In this document: one piece after another, positions 25,301 to 37,720 of the stretch
Layout of the letters: every line of letters starts with the position of its first letter
Numbering within the stretch: position 1 is the stretch's first letter
Source of the DNA: Enoplosus armatus
Lineage: Eukaryota > Chordata > Actinopteri > Centrarchiformes > Enoplosidae
NCBI RefSeq assembly: GCF_043641665.1
Contig: NC_092203.1
Coordinates: forward strand, 4,923,067 to 4,987,066
Direction of reading: 5' to 3'
DNA: 64,000 bases
Program-made: the position numbers and the translations under genes
The notes under the pieces: model-generated
The model's input: only the letters and a program-made list of their open reading frames with translations
Database searches by the model: none
What the model was told of the DNA's origin: nothing

Positions 25301-28300
25301 TTTAGTCATGGTGCTGGTAATCTCTGGTGACCTTGGCTGCTGCCTGGCTGGCTGGATTTCCGCAGTGCTGCATTAATATGCGCGCTGTTAGGAGATGGGC
25401 TCTCAGCCTGTCTTTGAGTCTGTTTTCATCCGTCTCTTTCTATCCCTCTCTACACACACACACTCTGTCCCTCTCTCACTCTGCATTTGTGTCTTTCCTC
25501 TACTTCCCCCCTTTCTCTGCCCCCTTTCATACATTACTGGCAACCATCTCTCTCATCCATTTAGCTCACCTCTTCCCATACTGTCTATAAAAGAATCACA
25601 GACTTCAGAATTTATGATGGCATCTCAATTGGGCCGGTGTCAGAATTTGGCAGGCTGAAGGGTTTTTAAGGTTATTTTTATGGCATTTCTGCTTTATTAG
25701 ATAACGTGCAGCCGAGCAAGATGGCCGAGACGGAGAGAGACAGAAGGAGAGGAGGAATGACAAATGACAGAGGTCTTTTGTCAAATAACAAACTTTGATA
25801 TTTATTTTTCATCTTTGCCTCATTCCTCATGCTTTGCGGTTTCATAGATCATTTGAGGGACATCCTTGATTTGCTTGCTTCCCTTCAAAGAGAGGTCAGA
25901 GGTCAGGGTTAGCTGCTAAACACCAGCCTGCTCAAGGACACTGAAGCAGGAACTAAGGCTGGGTTGAAATACAGTCTTTTTTACCCACAATATTGCTCCA
26001 CATACACCTGGGAAAAACAGAGGCGGCTTTCAGGCGAATGTGACACTGGTTTGCAAACTGCAACTTTCTGGCATAGTGAAGAAAAAAAAGAAGACAGTGT
26101 CCCCCTTAAAATACTGACGCTGCATTTCATATTATAATTTTCTCTGCAGAGGGAAAAGGGAGATGACAACTTGGCTACCACATCTCATTTGCACTGACTT
26201 TAAACTCAAATAGATGGACAGAAAAAAAGGAACGGAGTGTGGCTGACACCAGTGAGGGCCTGATTTTATCCTTTACGGTTCAAAAGTTCCTGATTATATG
26301 ATACTGACAAGATACTGCTGTCGGTTGTTTTATATGTGAACGTGTTTTTCCAAAAGCAGCACGTATCAACTTTTTAGAGACGACGCTCAACATTAGTGCA
26401 ATTTATGGAAGAGTTTGTTTCATAAGCAGCTACTAGCCTGATGCTTTGTCAAAGTCGAACAATGACTGCCTTTTTTCACCACATCAGACCTCTTTAGCCT
26501 TTCAACAGCTGGAATAATCTAATTCAGTTTCTTTATGACATCCTCTTCGTCTCAGATGGGGAATTAGTTTTTTTTTTTCATAGCTTCTCTTACAGCCCAA
26601 AGCCTTTATCATGTTTTTTGTCTCAAAGTCCAGCCAAGGGCACTGCCTCCTTGATTTTCCTTGATTACTGGCAGAGGGACAGCCAAGGGAGGATAAATGA
26701 GACGGAAGCAGATTAAAAAAGAAAAAAAACGACTCTTCATATTGCCGGTGATATCAAAAAAGATTGAAATGTGTTGGACTTACAATCCAGGTAGGCATAC
26801 TTTACTATTGATGGCTTAACGGCAGGGCTGGTTTGGTTTAATTGATACACTGGAGCACCAGTCTTAGCATTTGATCAATATCAGAGCCACTGCTTTTTAT
26901 CCAGTGCAGCTACTGCGCAGATATACTGTAGTTAGAGTTGTTTTACTTCGACCTTCAGCCCTTTCCAGCGTTATCTGTTGAAGTAGCCTGGGAGGGAAGG
27001 AGGAAGTTCTACATGTCCAAGTAGCTATGGTTTTAATGTTCTGTCTCTACAAAGATTGCTTTATTAGCTACGGAAGGAAATTGCAAATGTTTCTTTCTTT
27101 CTTTTATAGATGTATGTGCAGCTTCAGCCTACAGCAAGATCAGGGGATGTGGATGCAACCATCTGGTATCCAGTTTTCACTGCCAAAACAGCCTTGTCAT
27201 TATTGGTCGGCCTTTCTGTTTCAAGGCCCATAGTTTCTTTGGGAAGGGGAGGTAGTGCAGCTTTTCTTAAAAAAATAAAAGATAAAATGATGAGGTGAAA
27301 TTGAGCCTATCGCAAAGTAAATAACACCTCTGAAATATTCCCTAGAGGGAAGTTAATCATCCTTTTTTTCCCTTGATAAACAGCGATGCGACAACCAAAA
27401 CCTTCTATCAAGTCATGTTAACACTTCAGTCTTAAACAAGGCATTAAAATAAATGAATATAATTGAAATAATCATCATCAAATACGGACAAAATATAAAA
27501 GTTGTGATTGGCTGTCTGCTCATTTAGGCCGAATCATCAGCCAATGATCTGCCCTGTTTGTCTTTATTGACAGATTCAGCCTTGTGATGTAACAGCAGAC
27601 TTTGGACATTTTGAAATGAAAAACCACAGAAATAAAAATGACCTGCAGTGACTGTATGTAATTGTGAAAAGAAGAAGGATGAAACAATTCCATGGTCATA
27701 GTTTGTCTGTATGAATTCTTCATATTATTTCTTTCATAATGTCTTACGTTACTCACTACACTCATCTGCTATTTAAGTTCATTTGCGCTGAAGGGAGCTC
27801 TTTCTTACAGCTTTTGCAGAGCTGCCATATTTCAACATATTAAACAGCTCGTGATGCGAGTGATGTTTAGATCATAGGATGTTTGATAAGGTTTTGATGC
27901 TGTAACCCTTTTTACTTCTGGTTTCTTGTCATGTTAAAAATCTCAAAAAATCTGGATCAAGGTGCTTCAAATGTAAAAAATCACTTCCATCCAATAACAT
28001 TCATATTAGCCGCTGTGTCTCCTGTTTTGACGTTGACTTCTAAAGCAAACTGCATTAATGAATTTGAGATGTCTTTTTGGGAGGAGTCCTCGCCAACTCC
28101 CAAACACCACCACCTTTTCCTGCAGCTCTAAACAAAATGTAAACCAGCATATTTGGAAGGGAATATGAAAAAAATAAGCCTTTCTTCCCCTCTGCTGTTG
28201 TTGTTTTTTGGAAGCTGGTGGCACCTTCAAAGGCCTCACTTGTCTGCATGACCACATTCTGCGGCTGCAGTGGGAGCACTTACCAAATGAGAGAGCCAGT

Positions 28301-31300
28301 CTGAACAGCCGAAGAACAATCGCATTAATTTAGTGTACTCAACCACCTCTGCGGATAGTTTGTTTATATTGGATTACCCCATTGTTACCTCGCCCGAACC
28401 TACGACTCTCGCTAACAAGCCCACCGAGTCTTTCACTGGAGGACTGTAGATTATGTTATAGTTTTGTTTTGCTGTTGTCAAGCTAACTGAGTGAGTGGCG
28501 CTATTTGGCATTCATCCCCTTTTTTGTGGTCGTACAAAACATACAGAACATATGATACAGTATGCATGTATAAACACCAACACTGATGAGTCAGGGAGTT
28601 GGATCTTGGCGATTATTCCCTTCCCTGAAATAAGAATCACCTTTTCTTTAACCTTTTTATTACTGTTCTACTTTCAGTAGCTCCCCGTTTTCCCCTCAGA
28701 CGGTCATCCATCTAAAGCAGTGAACCCCGGTTTAATTAATTATGTATATGCAAATGTATGCTGGTAGTGCCAGGGTCTCCATTTTCATTTTCTTGGCTTT
28801 TTTCCCTTCCCTGCCTCTTCTTTCCCTTTTCTACTTCTTCTATGGCAGCTCCAGGTGGATTTATTGTAAATTCAATTTGCATTAAGGTTCTAATTTGCTG
28901 ACACTGTGCATGAATACATTTTTTAAACTGTTATGCACCTCAGAACCCGCAACTGCTCACCCTTCACCACCACCCCCCAACCCCCCCATCCGTGAACTAT
29001 GGGTGCATTTGAGGGGAGAAGATGGGGTGCAGCACATGGTAATGGAATTCTTACTAAGCTTCTAATTGGAGCAGAATAGGCTGGCTTATTTCGAATCAGG
29101 AAAATGGACTGCTTGTTATCAGCCAGTTGGCTCAGGGATGAGGGAATTGCGGTTTGTGTGTTGAGGGAGTTGTTTTTTGTGGGTATTGAGCGTATATATA
29201 GCTGTGTTTGTGTGTGTGGTATAAAGTATGCCTGCATGGTTATATAAATAAAAGGTAACTCAAAATGACCATCTCTTATTTAATTAGTTTCATAGTTGAA
29301 AGTGTTTCTGACCTAAATACAAGTCCTCTCTATTTGCATTGTTTTAATATTATTAATTTAGACTTTTTGTATTTTATTTATTTTTTTACAAAGGGGAATC
29401 ATCTATGTTATTCTACTCTGTTGTACTTGCTTTAGGTTGGCTACTCTCGGACTGTTTTGGAGAGATTTTGGAACAGTTTTCAACTTTAAGTAATTCATTA
29501 TCTGCAGGCTGACAGCTTGACTGGTACAACAAATGACTCACTTGCCTTTCTGGATTTACAGTATGAATAAGTTAATGTGTGATTTTCAGACCTGCTTTCT
29601 TCCCCAGTCTGCAGTATAATTGGAGTTGTAATGTCAGGAGAATCTCCTCCCAAAGGTAGAATTGTTTTAAAAAGGCTCGTTGGAGACTGTTAGTCATCTT
29701 CAGTCTGGAGAGGAAATGATTGACTTGTGGCAGAGTCTCTGCATCTCTGCTAATGGCCTGCATTCTCTATCCATTAGTGTTTGGCAATTTTCACCTTCAT
29801 CCCCTGATTTGGGATGACTGGTTCCCCTCACACTGCTGCCCTTGTAGTTGATAGCTCGCAGTCTTGGCCTGGGGAGGGAGTAGAGAGCAATGTGCTTCTA
29901 CAGAGGTTGCACCAACAGTTTATTTTTCTCAAGCTATAAAATGCTTAAAACTTTCCTCCCCAGATTTCACCCACCACTATGAAGACACCACGAACCAGCC
30001 ACTATAGTAGTCCCTGGTATAGTGACAAGGACATGATGCCTCACCTGCAAATACTGTAAACCATGTTCAATGGAGTGCCTGAAGAGTGCTTTTACATCTG
30101 CATCACCAGGAAACTCACAAGAGTTCGTACGAAGGACATCTGCTAACAATGTCCACCTTAACTAGTCATTAAAAGTTATGTTTTTATTAAGAAGATGGGA
30201 GAGAGACCTTCGCTTGTTTAAGGTGCTGCAGTACTAAATAAAGCCTATTCATTTGTTAAAAGTGTCAATACAGAGTTAGTCAAATATAAACACATTCATT
30301 TAAACGTTCAACATGATTTTCAATACTTTAATTGAAATTATCTGAAAGTAGTGGTTGACAGAAAACTAATAATTTGTCACTCAGTACCTTGTTAAATAAC
30401 CTCTATGTGATGGATTTATTGCACAAGATTGGAAGCTTTGTAGGCAAAAACTAAATTCAGCCCTGGCTATTTATTTTTTAATTGCAGCTTTGATCCTGAT
30501 GCCCTGATCTGATGAATAATGTAAAACTTCACCCTGGTCCAATTTTTCATGGCAGCAACAAGCAAGCAAAAATCTTCATTGCAATACCCTGTTTGTTACC
30601 TGTGACATCCTCAACGCTTGCCACTCACCCTCTTGGGCTGTGAGGCTGTGTCCCATCCTAAAAAATCCAATCAAAGCGATGGACATTCCTGAAAGACAGA
30701 AGCCAAAAATATCACCTCTGGTGCAGAAATAAGAAAGATACAGGCGTCTGCGTTTTCAGGAAACATCTCAGCCAGCTGTCCTCACTTCCCCATGTCACCG
30801 GCTGAACACTGTCACAGAGAATGAGTGCAGTGCATCATATTATCTAGTTTGTAATTGAATTGTAGTGGGAGGTAGGTTGGTAATCAGCGTACAGCAGGTA
30901 GTTTTCGTTCCAGTGTTTGACAGTAATGTCCTCTAATGGGAAGCTCTGGCTCTACTCTTGTTCCAGGCCACTAGGTTTCCCTGGATCCCTTGCTGCCTGT
31001 GCGAGTGTGTGACTGTAGTGTGATTGTGTGTGCTCGTTGTTGTGCATATTGAACATAAGAATGCGTCCTTGTATGTGTGTTGCTGTGTGTCTGCAAATGT
31101 GCAGGTTGTGTGTGCCTGGTTCATTCTGCAGCTCCGCTGCCTCACCTCTAAATCCCTTTCAATATTCCTGACATTCTTTTATTTTAACGTACTCGACCTT
31201 GAAGACATATATATGAAGAAACTGAGTCACCGTCCACTCTTGCTGAATTATTGGCGATTGCCGATGGCGAAGTGATTTACAGTACGGACGCCCTTACCTG

Positions 31301-31902
31301 TTTGGCTTTTGGGGACCTCACTGTTCCTGCTGATCTGCGGCTTGAATCATTTCTCTATCATAATTTTCTTCCTCTCTCTTTGAACTGCCGGCATAACCTC
31401 CCCTCACCCTCCCACTGTTCTGTACTAGAACTGAATAGCTTGGAGATAGAGGAAGGGTAAAAACACAGAGGCAGAGCAGAGCGAGAGAAGTACAAAGGCA
31501 AAAAAGAGAAAGAGATGCTGCTGTGGTAGTTAACAGTGTGGGAAAAAATGAGAGACAAAAAATAAGGTCAGAGTTGACGTATGAGAGCTGACACCAGCGC
31601 CCATCAGGACGGAGCCCGCTGCTTGCTTTGTTACATATTCTTGCCATCTTATCATTTCACAGACGGCTGGCGCAGAGGCTAATGTGACAAGGCTCTCTAT
31701 CCATCTGGGCACGCTCTATTTTCACCAACGCTCATTTCGCGGGGGCACCGGAGCACAACGCCCAAATGGTGTGTCGGTGTCTGTAGTGGACCGGCGAGGG
31801 TCTGAGTCACCGGCTTAGCGCACCCACACTGCCATGATACAGCACAGAATAACAGGCTGACAGAGCTGCCAGCGGAGGCAGCGCGGATTGTGTGGCCCGT
31901 TC

Positions 31903-31905
<3 letters not shown>

Positions 31906-31935
<30 letters not shown>
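31906..31935. repeat. (TG)n microsatellite
   Basis: About fifteen GT/TG units after CTCC, ending at TTCTCG. Confidence 0.95.
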
Positions 31936-31936
<1 letters not shown>

Positions 31937-33394
31937 CTCGCCGTGTATTTTGTACCTGTGTGGGTGGGTGAGAGTGTGTGGAAAAAAATGTCTTATCCAC
32001 ACTCTTGTCCTATGTGCGCAGTCATGTCTGCAATGCAGCACTCTGGTATTTTTTCAGGAGTCAGTATTGTTTATGTTGTGTGTCTCGACGCCTCCCAAGG
32101 CTGTTTGTTAGATGAGAGGATTACTGACGCCATGGGGAACAGAAGGATGATTTTCTGATTATATAGAGCTCTCTCTGGAGGAGACACCCATCCATAACAG
32201 GATCACTTTTACATCTGCTCCTTGTCAAGTGTTCCCCTGAAATGGGCACGAACTGGGAGTAAACATATGGATACAAGTCAGTTTTTATAGTTTGATTGCC
32301 CAGGAGAATCAAAATGCTGTTTGGGAGACATAATCACCCCTTTAAAGTCAGAGTAGAAGTCATCACAGATTCTCACGCTGAGACGATCTGATGGGATGAT
32401 GAGACACTTTGTCAGATTTGGACGTGGCTGAGTGTTGGATGACAAATTTGATATGAGTGCTATTGAGCATGAAAGGGAAAACAGGCCTAATCACCTATAT
32501 GGAGTGAAGCAGGCTGATTTACATACTGCTTTGAAGAGAAATGTGCTTCTGTTTCTATGCAGTTGAGTGCAGTTCTACTTCTTATGCAGGTTAGGAGTTT
32601 ACTTACTATTCTGCGTCCTCATAATGCACTGAATGAAATACAATTAGGGAAACATTTATGGACTCTGGATTTTTGCCAGTTAAAGTAATATTTATTGCTA
32701 CTGTTGCTATATTATATAACAGGGATTCAGTCAATAAGCACTCAATGAAAGCGGGTTCATTTCCTGTTTTAAATACTTGTTGTCGAGAAGGTCTTTCCCA
32801 TTAAATAGTCCTCTCACATGATGTCTCTCTTTTTAAATAATAAGCATTAGCAGTGTAGCTGAACAAGGAGTGCCACCCTCAGAAACATAAATAAGGACGA
32901 GGACATCCCAGAACTTGACACACTGACTGACTGGCGATGTATGTGACGTGTTGTGCATCAACAGCACACAAGAGGCCCCTTATCACCCTTTTTACAGCAA
33001 TCTGCATCTCAAATACATCACAGACATTAAGTGAAGGCATCAAGACCGTTTGAAAAATGGCGTCCTCTTCTGCTGCATTATGTGCAAAGACAAAACATGG
33101 TGTTGTTTTGGGAATTTTAAGTCAAATTCATTTATGATTCTGGTGCTTTTTTTGACGCAAATGTCACCAACATCTCCCTAAAAAAAATAAAATCTTGAAA
33201 ATGATATAGACTGGCTCTTGCAATGCAGAAAATAATTTAAAATGAGTGGGCACGCATTTGAAGATCAGAAAATCTTTATGGTACACTAAAATTGATTGAT
33301 TATCAAATTGATTTAAAAAAAAAAGAAATAGATCCTTAAACTGTGACCATAAGGAACAGCACTACCAAGCTATTCTTACCTACCAGTACTTGTG

Positions 33395-33398
<4 letters not shown>

Positions 33399-33446
<48 letters not shown>
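33399..33446. repeat. (GT)n microsatellite, longest in the window
   Basis: About twenty-four uninterrupted GT units after GTACT, then TTTGTTTG. Short Cys/Val open frames across it are artefacts of the repeat. Confidence 0.97.
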
Positions 33447-33449
<3 letters not shown>

Positions 33450-34077
33450 TTTGTTTTCCCCTGCTCCTCTTTCCTTATTCTCCTCCCTGCAAGGGTCCAT
33501 CCTGGCGAAGTCAGCCTTGTCCCCTTTCCCATCAGCTACCTCTCTGTGCTCCCTGTCCCCCTCAGCATTTAACCCGTGATTGGAGACAGCAGGCGCCGCT
33601 CTCTCTGGGGGCCGTGTCCAATCAGGGGAGCTGAATCTGATACAGAAGGGGGAAGCCGGCAAGATTGTGGGCAATGTTTATTTTGCGATAGGAAGAAAAA
33701 CAGTTTTCCTTTTTTTTTTTTTTTCACCCCTTTTTTTTTCCACGATCACATATGAGTATTTGCATATAAATAACAGACTGGTGGCTGTCAAGGAAGAGAG
33801 GGAGTTGGAGAAAGAGAGACAAACGACAAATGAAGATGAAGTGTCATGAGAGTAAAGAGCAGGCGAGACGAGGGGAGATAGAGCTGTTTTATCTGCTTGT
33901 GAGGAACGGGTAGGAGGACGGGAGGTAAATGTCACCGCAATCATGAAATAAGCTTGGCAGCTGGAGTCGCCCTGCAAAAATATCAATCTTTTCATCTGCA
34001 TTAAATCACACATTTTATTGTAATTGTCAAAAACAAGACAAAATTATGCTAATGTAGGGTTCCTTTTCTTTGAATCA

Positions 34078-34215
34078 CATACTTAAATAGCCGTTTGCCC
34101 CTGCCTCCTGTTTTTATGCTAAGCTAAGCTAAGATAAACACATCCTTACTCCAGCTCCATAGATAGCAAACATTAGATTGATCGTGACTCTCGGAAAAGA
34201 AAGCAAAAAAGCAAT
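34078..34215. repeat. Dispersed teleost repeat fragment (GCTAAGCTAAGC type)
   Basis: CCTGCCTCCTGTTTTTATGC followed by three overlapping CTAAG units, a CTCCAGCTCCATA word and later GTGACTCTCGGAAAAGAAAG matches, in order, a repeat that is abundant in percomorph genomes. It is truncated and diverged. Recognition is from memory; the class (SINE-like or MITE-like) is not assigned. Confidence 0.65.
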
Positions 34216-34736
34216 TTTTTTTTAACATTCTCCCTCCTCTGCACTGCACATCGGTATATTTATAGACCACCGTTCACACCCTGGTGGTAATAGATTCTCA
34301 TTTAAGTCACCATATGGCCCATAACTGGTCATTTTAGCACTTACAGTTCCTTATTGTTGCAGTGCCATTACACCAACAGTATACGCCCCTTAATTTCCCT
34401 CCTACAATTCTGGAAATAGATTATTTTCAGTTCAAGCACAAGCCCTGAGTCTTGCTTATTGTTCCAGAGGTCCTATGGTGTGTGTGTGTGTGTGAGAACA
34501 TACTCTCACATGCAGAGGGCCGTGGCTGATTGCTTTATTGGCTGATGACTCATTCTCTTTTTCAACCTGCTGGAGGTACTTCAATCATGCAGGTAATCTC
34601 CTCCTGCTCGCCGGCAGCCGAGAGGTTACCTTTCCCACACATCGGAGCTATATTCCTCTTAATTGAGACCCACTCTGCTGCGACAGCGTTTTCACAAGGT
34701 GGAAAATGGCAGGTCAAGATTTGGAGACATCTTTCT

Positions 34737-34770
34737 CCTCCCCTGCCTTCCTCCCCTGCCTTCCTCCCCT
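34737..34770. repeat. Short tandem repeat, 13-bp unit
   Basis: The unit CCTCCCCTGCCTT occurs twice perfectly and a third time partly (8 of 13 bases). Confidence 0.95.
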
Positions 34771-36927
34771 TGCAAAAGTGGCTGTGAAGTTGATAAGTTC
34801 CTTTAGGGACCCTGGAGCCGGGCCAGCTGAGACACTACACTTCATGAGGGCAAGTAAAGGTTGATGTCGCGTCACCTCATAGATTGTGTGTGTGTGTAGA
34901 TGTGTGTACACATGCTTGTGTGTTTATCCAATCAGCCTCGGCCTAATGTATGCACGCCTTTCTGATTGAATTACACTGGAGCTTTTATGGAGAAAAATGG
35001 TAGTGAACCATCTCCTTGAGTGCTTATGAGAGAACAGACACTTTGTGAGAGTCTCCGTGGTGACCTGACTCAATCTGCATACGATTACCCCTCAGCAGAC
35101 CTGTAACCCAATTTATGAGCTGATCACCTCTTCTCATGCCTGTTCTCAAGTGACAGTAAAACGTAGCAGGAACACGATGACATAACATTTGTTTAGCTTT
35201 ATTGTGGTGTCCTTTAAACTAGAAATGCATCATAGTTGGAGGGTTTTTTATGCATGTTTACTAGCATTCTGGCCGCATCCGTGTTACATCGTTTCAGCAG
35301 TCGATTGCACGCAAGATTTATATTTGGAATATATTTTAGAATACCCTTCCCTGTATATATCCAATATGAAGAAGTGCCACTAAAATAGGCGAGCTAGTTT
35401 CTATAAAACGATACGGATATATCGATATATATCTAATGCATTTAAAATTCAGAAAAAACAACTTAATGTGTGGATAATACCTTGGGGCTGATTTCCAGTG
35501 TGGTCCTAAGAGTGAGGGTCAAATTACAAAAAGAAATTGTGCATCAGTGAGAGGAAATGCTTTGAATAATAATATATATGGTATCTGAAAGTATAATTAG
35601 CTCAAAGACTCAAAAGACCTTCTCTGTAAAAGTCTTCTTTGACTTAACCTTGATTTAAATGTATACTATGGTCTATATTTGCATTTAAACCTTGGGTGAT
35701 GAATACATTTTAATGTGAAAAAATGCATCTATGCAGCCAATTACTTTTGGCATCCGAAGTTTTTTTTTTTTGTTTGTTTGTTTTTCCCCTTCCTCTTCAT
35801 GTGAATCACATCCTTGGTTTGGTTTTGGTTAGAAGCATAAAACATGAGGATAAGAGCCTTTTTTATATATGGGGCCACAGTGTTTTACACAGACAGATGA
35901 GACAAACATGACAAACATAAAAACAAAGCAGGCCTGACAAATGGCCCCGTCTTTGTTTAATGGCGTGGTTAAATCGGGATATGGCTACAAGACCCCATTT
36001 CGATGTGGTGTCAGTGAATGTGGCTCTATTAAATCCCAATTTCCATGCCGAGTGACGTTCAAACATTTGTTCTGCGCAAAACGTGACAGCTGACAGTTAT
36101 CAGTTACCATTTCTCCAGACCTGGACACACTCAGCGACTGAAGAATTACCCCTTTTTACTCATGGGTCATGTGTAGCGCAGCCGCAGACGCTGCTCATGC
36201 TTGATGCTCCCAGTCGCTGAAGAGCTGCCTGAGTTGTTATTATCACTCAGCAGATTGGCCAATTCCCTCACCAATTGTGATCCAGCAGAATGGAAATCTG
36301 GTGAGCAGGGAAATGTTAATCGAGTTCAATTAGGCTTTGTACCATGTTTGTTTCCTGCCAACAGATTATGCAGAATCCCCACCCTCACTTACTGAAACGA
36401 ACGATAACCCTCTGTCAAAAGTCTGAAACGGGCAATTTGAGGATAGGTGGAAGATAACAGATACTGGCGCTGGCAAGCTCCTCGTGGCTGTATTAGAGAT
36501 AAATACAGCAAGCCCTTTGAGTTAGTTGGGCTGGAGTTCGCCCTTAAAGGGAAATTTAATTTAGGATTTTTGATGCTTTTATTTTTTCTTTATTTTCTCA
36601 GTTAAACTGGGGATATTTTCAAAACCCTGTGCAGTAATCGGATGCCTTAGGGTGATTTAAAAAGCATCTTTTATCTGACAGTTACTTCACTGTTGAACCC
36701 ACTGTTACATGTTGCCTGTGTTTTCAGTCGTAATCAACCATTTCACTTTTTATCACATACGTTTTTTTTCTGTTGTCTTGTTATCAGTATGTATATATTA
36801 TTTAATTATTTAGTCCAAAATTGTAATATCATTTTATGTTTTACTGAACCAGCTATGCAGGCACATTTTGTACTATTTTGCATGATATAGTGTACTGTGG
36901 TAGCATATATCTCGGACAGCATCAGCC

Positions 36928-37192
36928 TAAGGCTCTGTTTACAGCTGGCATTAACATGTATCATTAATAGGATGCTGTTAGTACAAACTTCCCCTTATGC
37001 AGTCAGTTGAGTAGGCGCTCCTTTAATGTGGCCCAGGACACATTCGTATACATACTGCTGAAAGAATGTGGCCATATGCGGCCCAGACCACCTGCGGTTG
37101 TGGTCTGAACGATCAATGCATTCACGCCTGTACTTAGAGCTGTCCACTTGTGATCAGATCACTCAAAACGCCTGTTAGTGCATTAGGACCTC
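36928..37192. mobile_element. Truncated non-autonomous DNA transposon (MITE-like)
   Basis: The left side has CTGTTTACAGCTGGCATTAA followed by CATG. The interior has GGCCCAGACCACCTGCGG and GTGGTCTGAACG, then CACGCCTGTACTTAGAGC and TGTCCACTTGTGATCAGATC. This order matches a dispersed teleost MITE-like repeat whose intact copies begin and end with an inverted TGTTTACACCTGG-type sequence. The right terminal inverted repeat is missing here. Family recognised from memory; boundaries approximate. Confidence 0.55.
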
Positions 37193-37481
37193 TCTGTGAG
37201 ACATAGTTTTCTTCAGTAAGAGGGAAAATGTCTGTGGATGAGCGTTTATTTGCTGTGCTGATGGGGAAGGCAATGACAGAACCAGGCTGGCAGTGATGCA
37301 TTTACTGTGTTTTTTTTGGTACCAGATCCAGTCTGTGCAGCCAAACTGAAAGCGCTTCTGTGTAAATTTGTCTTTTCCTTTTCTGTCTGGGCGGGCAGAA
37401 TGTGACCGCTTTAGTGGTCAGCTAGTGGGGCGTATTGGAGCAGTAGATACCTTTTTGATATTTATCCTGAGCATTCATTCC

Positions 37482-37720
37482 TTTACTTAAGTAGAAGTAC
37501 CTACATTACAATATAAAATACGAAAATAAGTAAAAGTCTTACAGTTAAAATGTCTCTACATATAGAGTATTATCATCAAATGCAATGCTAACATGATCAT
37601 GCTGTGTATGTGAAATCTTAACCTGTCAAATGAATGTAGTAAGAGCAGAAGCATGAAGAAATACTACAGTAAAAAAAATAAGCAAAATTGTATGTGAAGA
37701 GTAACTCTAAACACTAAATC
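37482..37720. repeat. Dispersed teleost repeat fragment (ACTTAAGTAnAAGTA type)
   Basis: TTACTTAAGTAGAAGTACCT, then AATAAGTAAAAGTCTTACAG, AGTATTATCATCAAATGCA and TGTATGTGAAATCTTAACC follow the order of a very common percomorph repeat rich in AAGTAAAAGT words. It is diverged and internally shortened. No coding potential. Confidence 0.6.

Larger units (their letters stand above)
21301..33398. other. Non-coding intronic-type sequence
   Basis: Twelve kilobases without a supportable gene. The stretch includes an imperfect hairpin region at 22258-22307, a CG-richer block at 25080-25400, a C-rich patch near 28960-28990 and a CpG-richer block at 31560-31880. Several blocks look like candidate conserved non-coding elements (see findings). 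TG-rich imperfect sequence occurs at 24531-24544, 24648-24662 and 30995-31110. Confidence 0.5.

Noticed and set aside
33336..33674. Frames with poly(Cys-Val) or poly(Thr-His)
   Set aside because: Translation of the (GT)n microsatellite. Similar frames at 31.8-32.1, 46.7-47.1 and 48.3-48.5 kb were rejected for the same reason.
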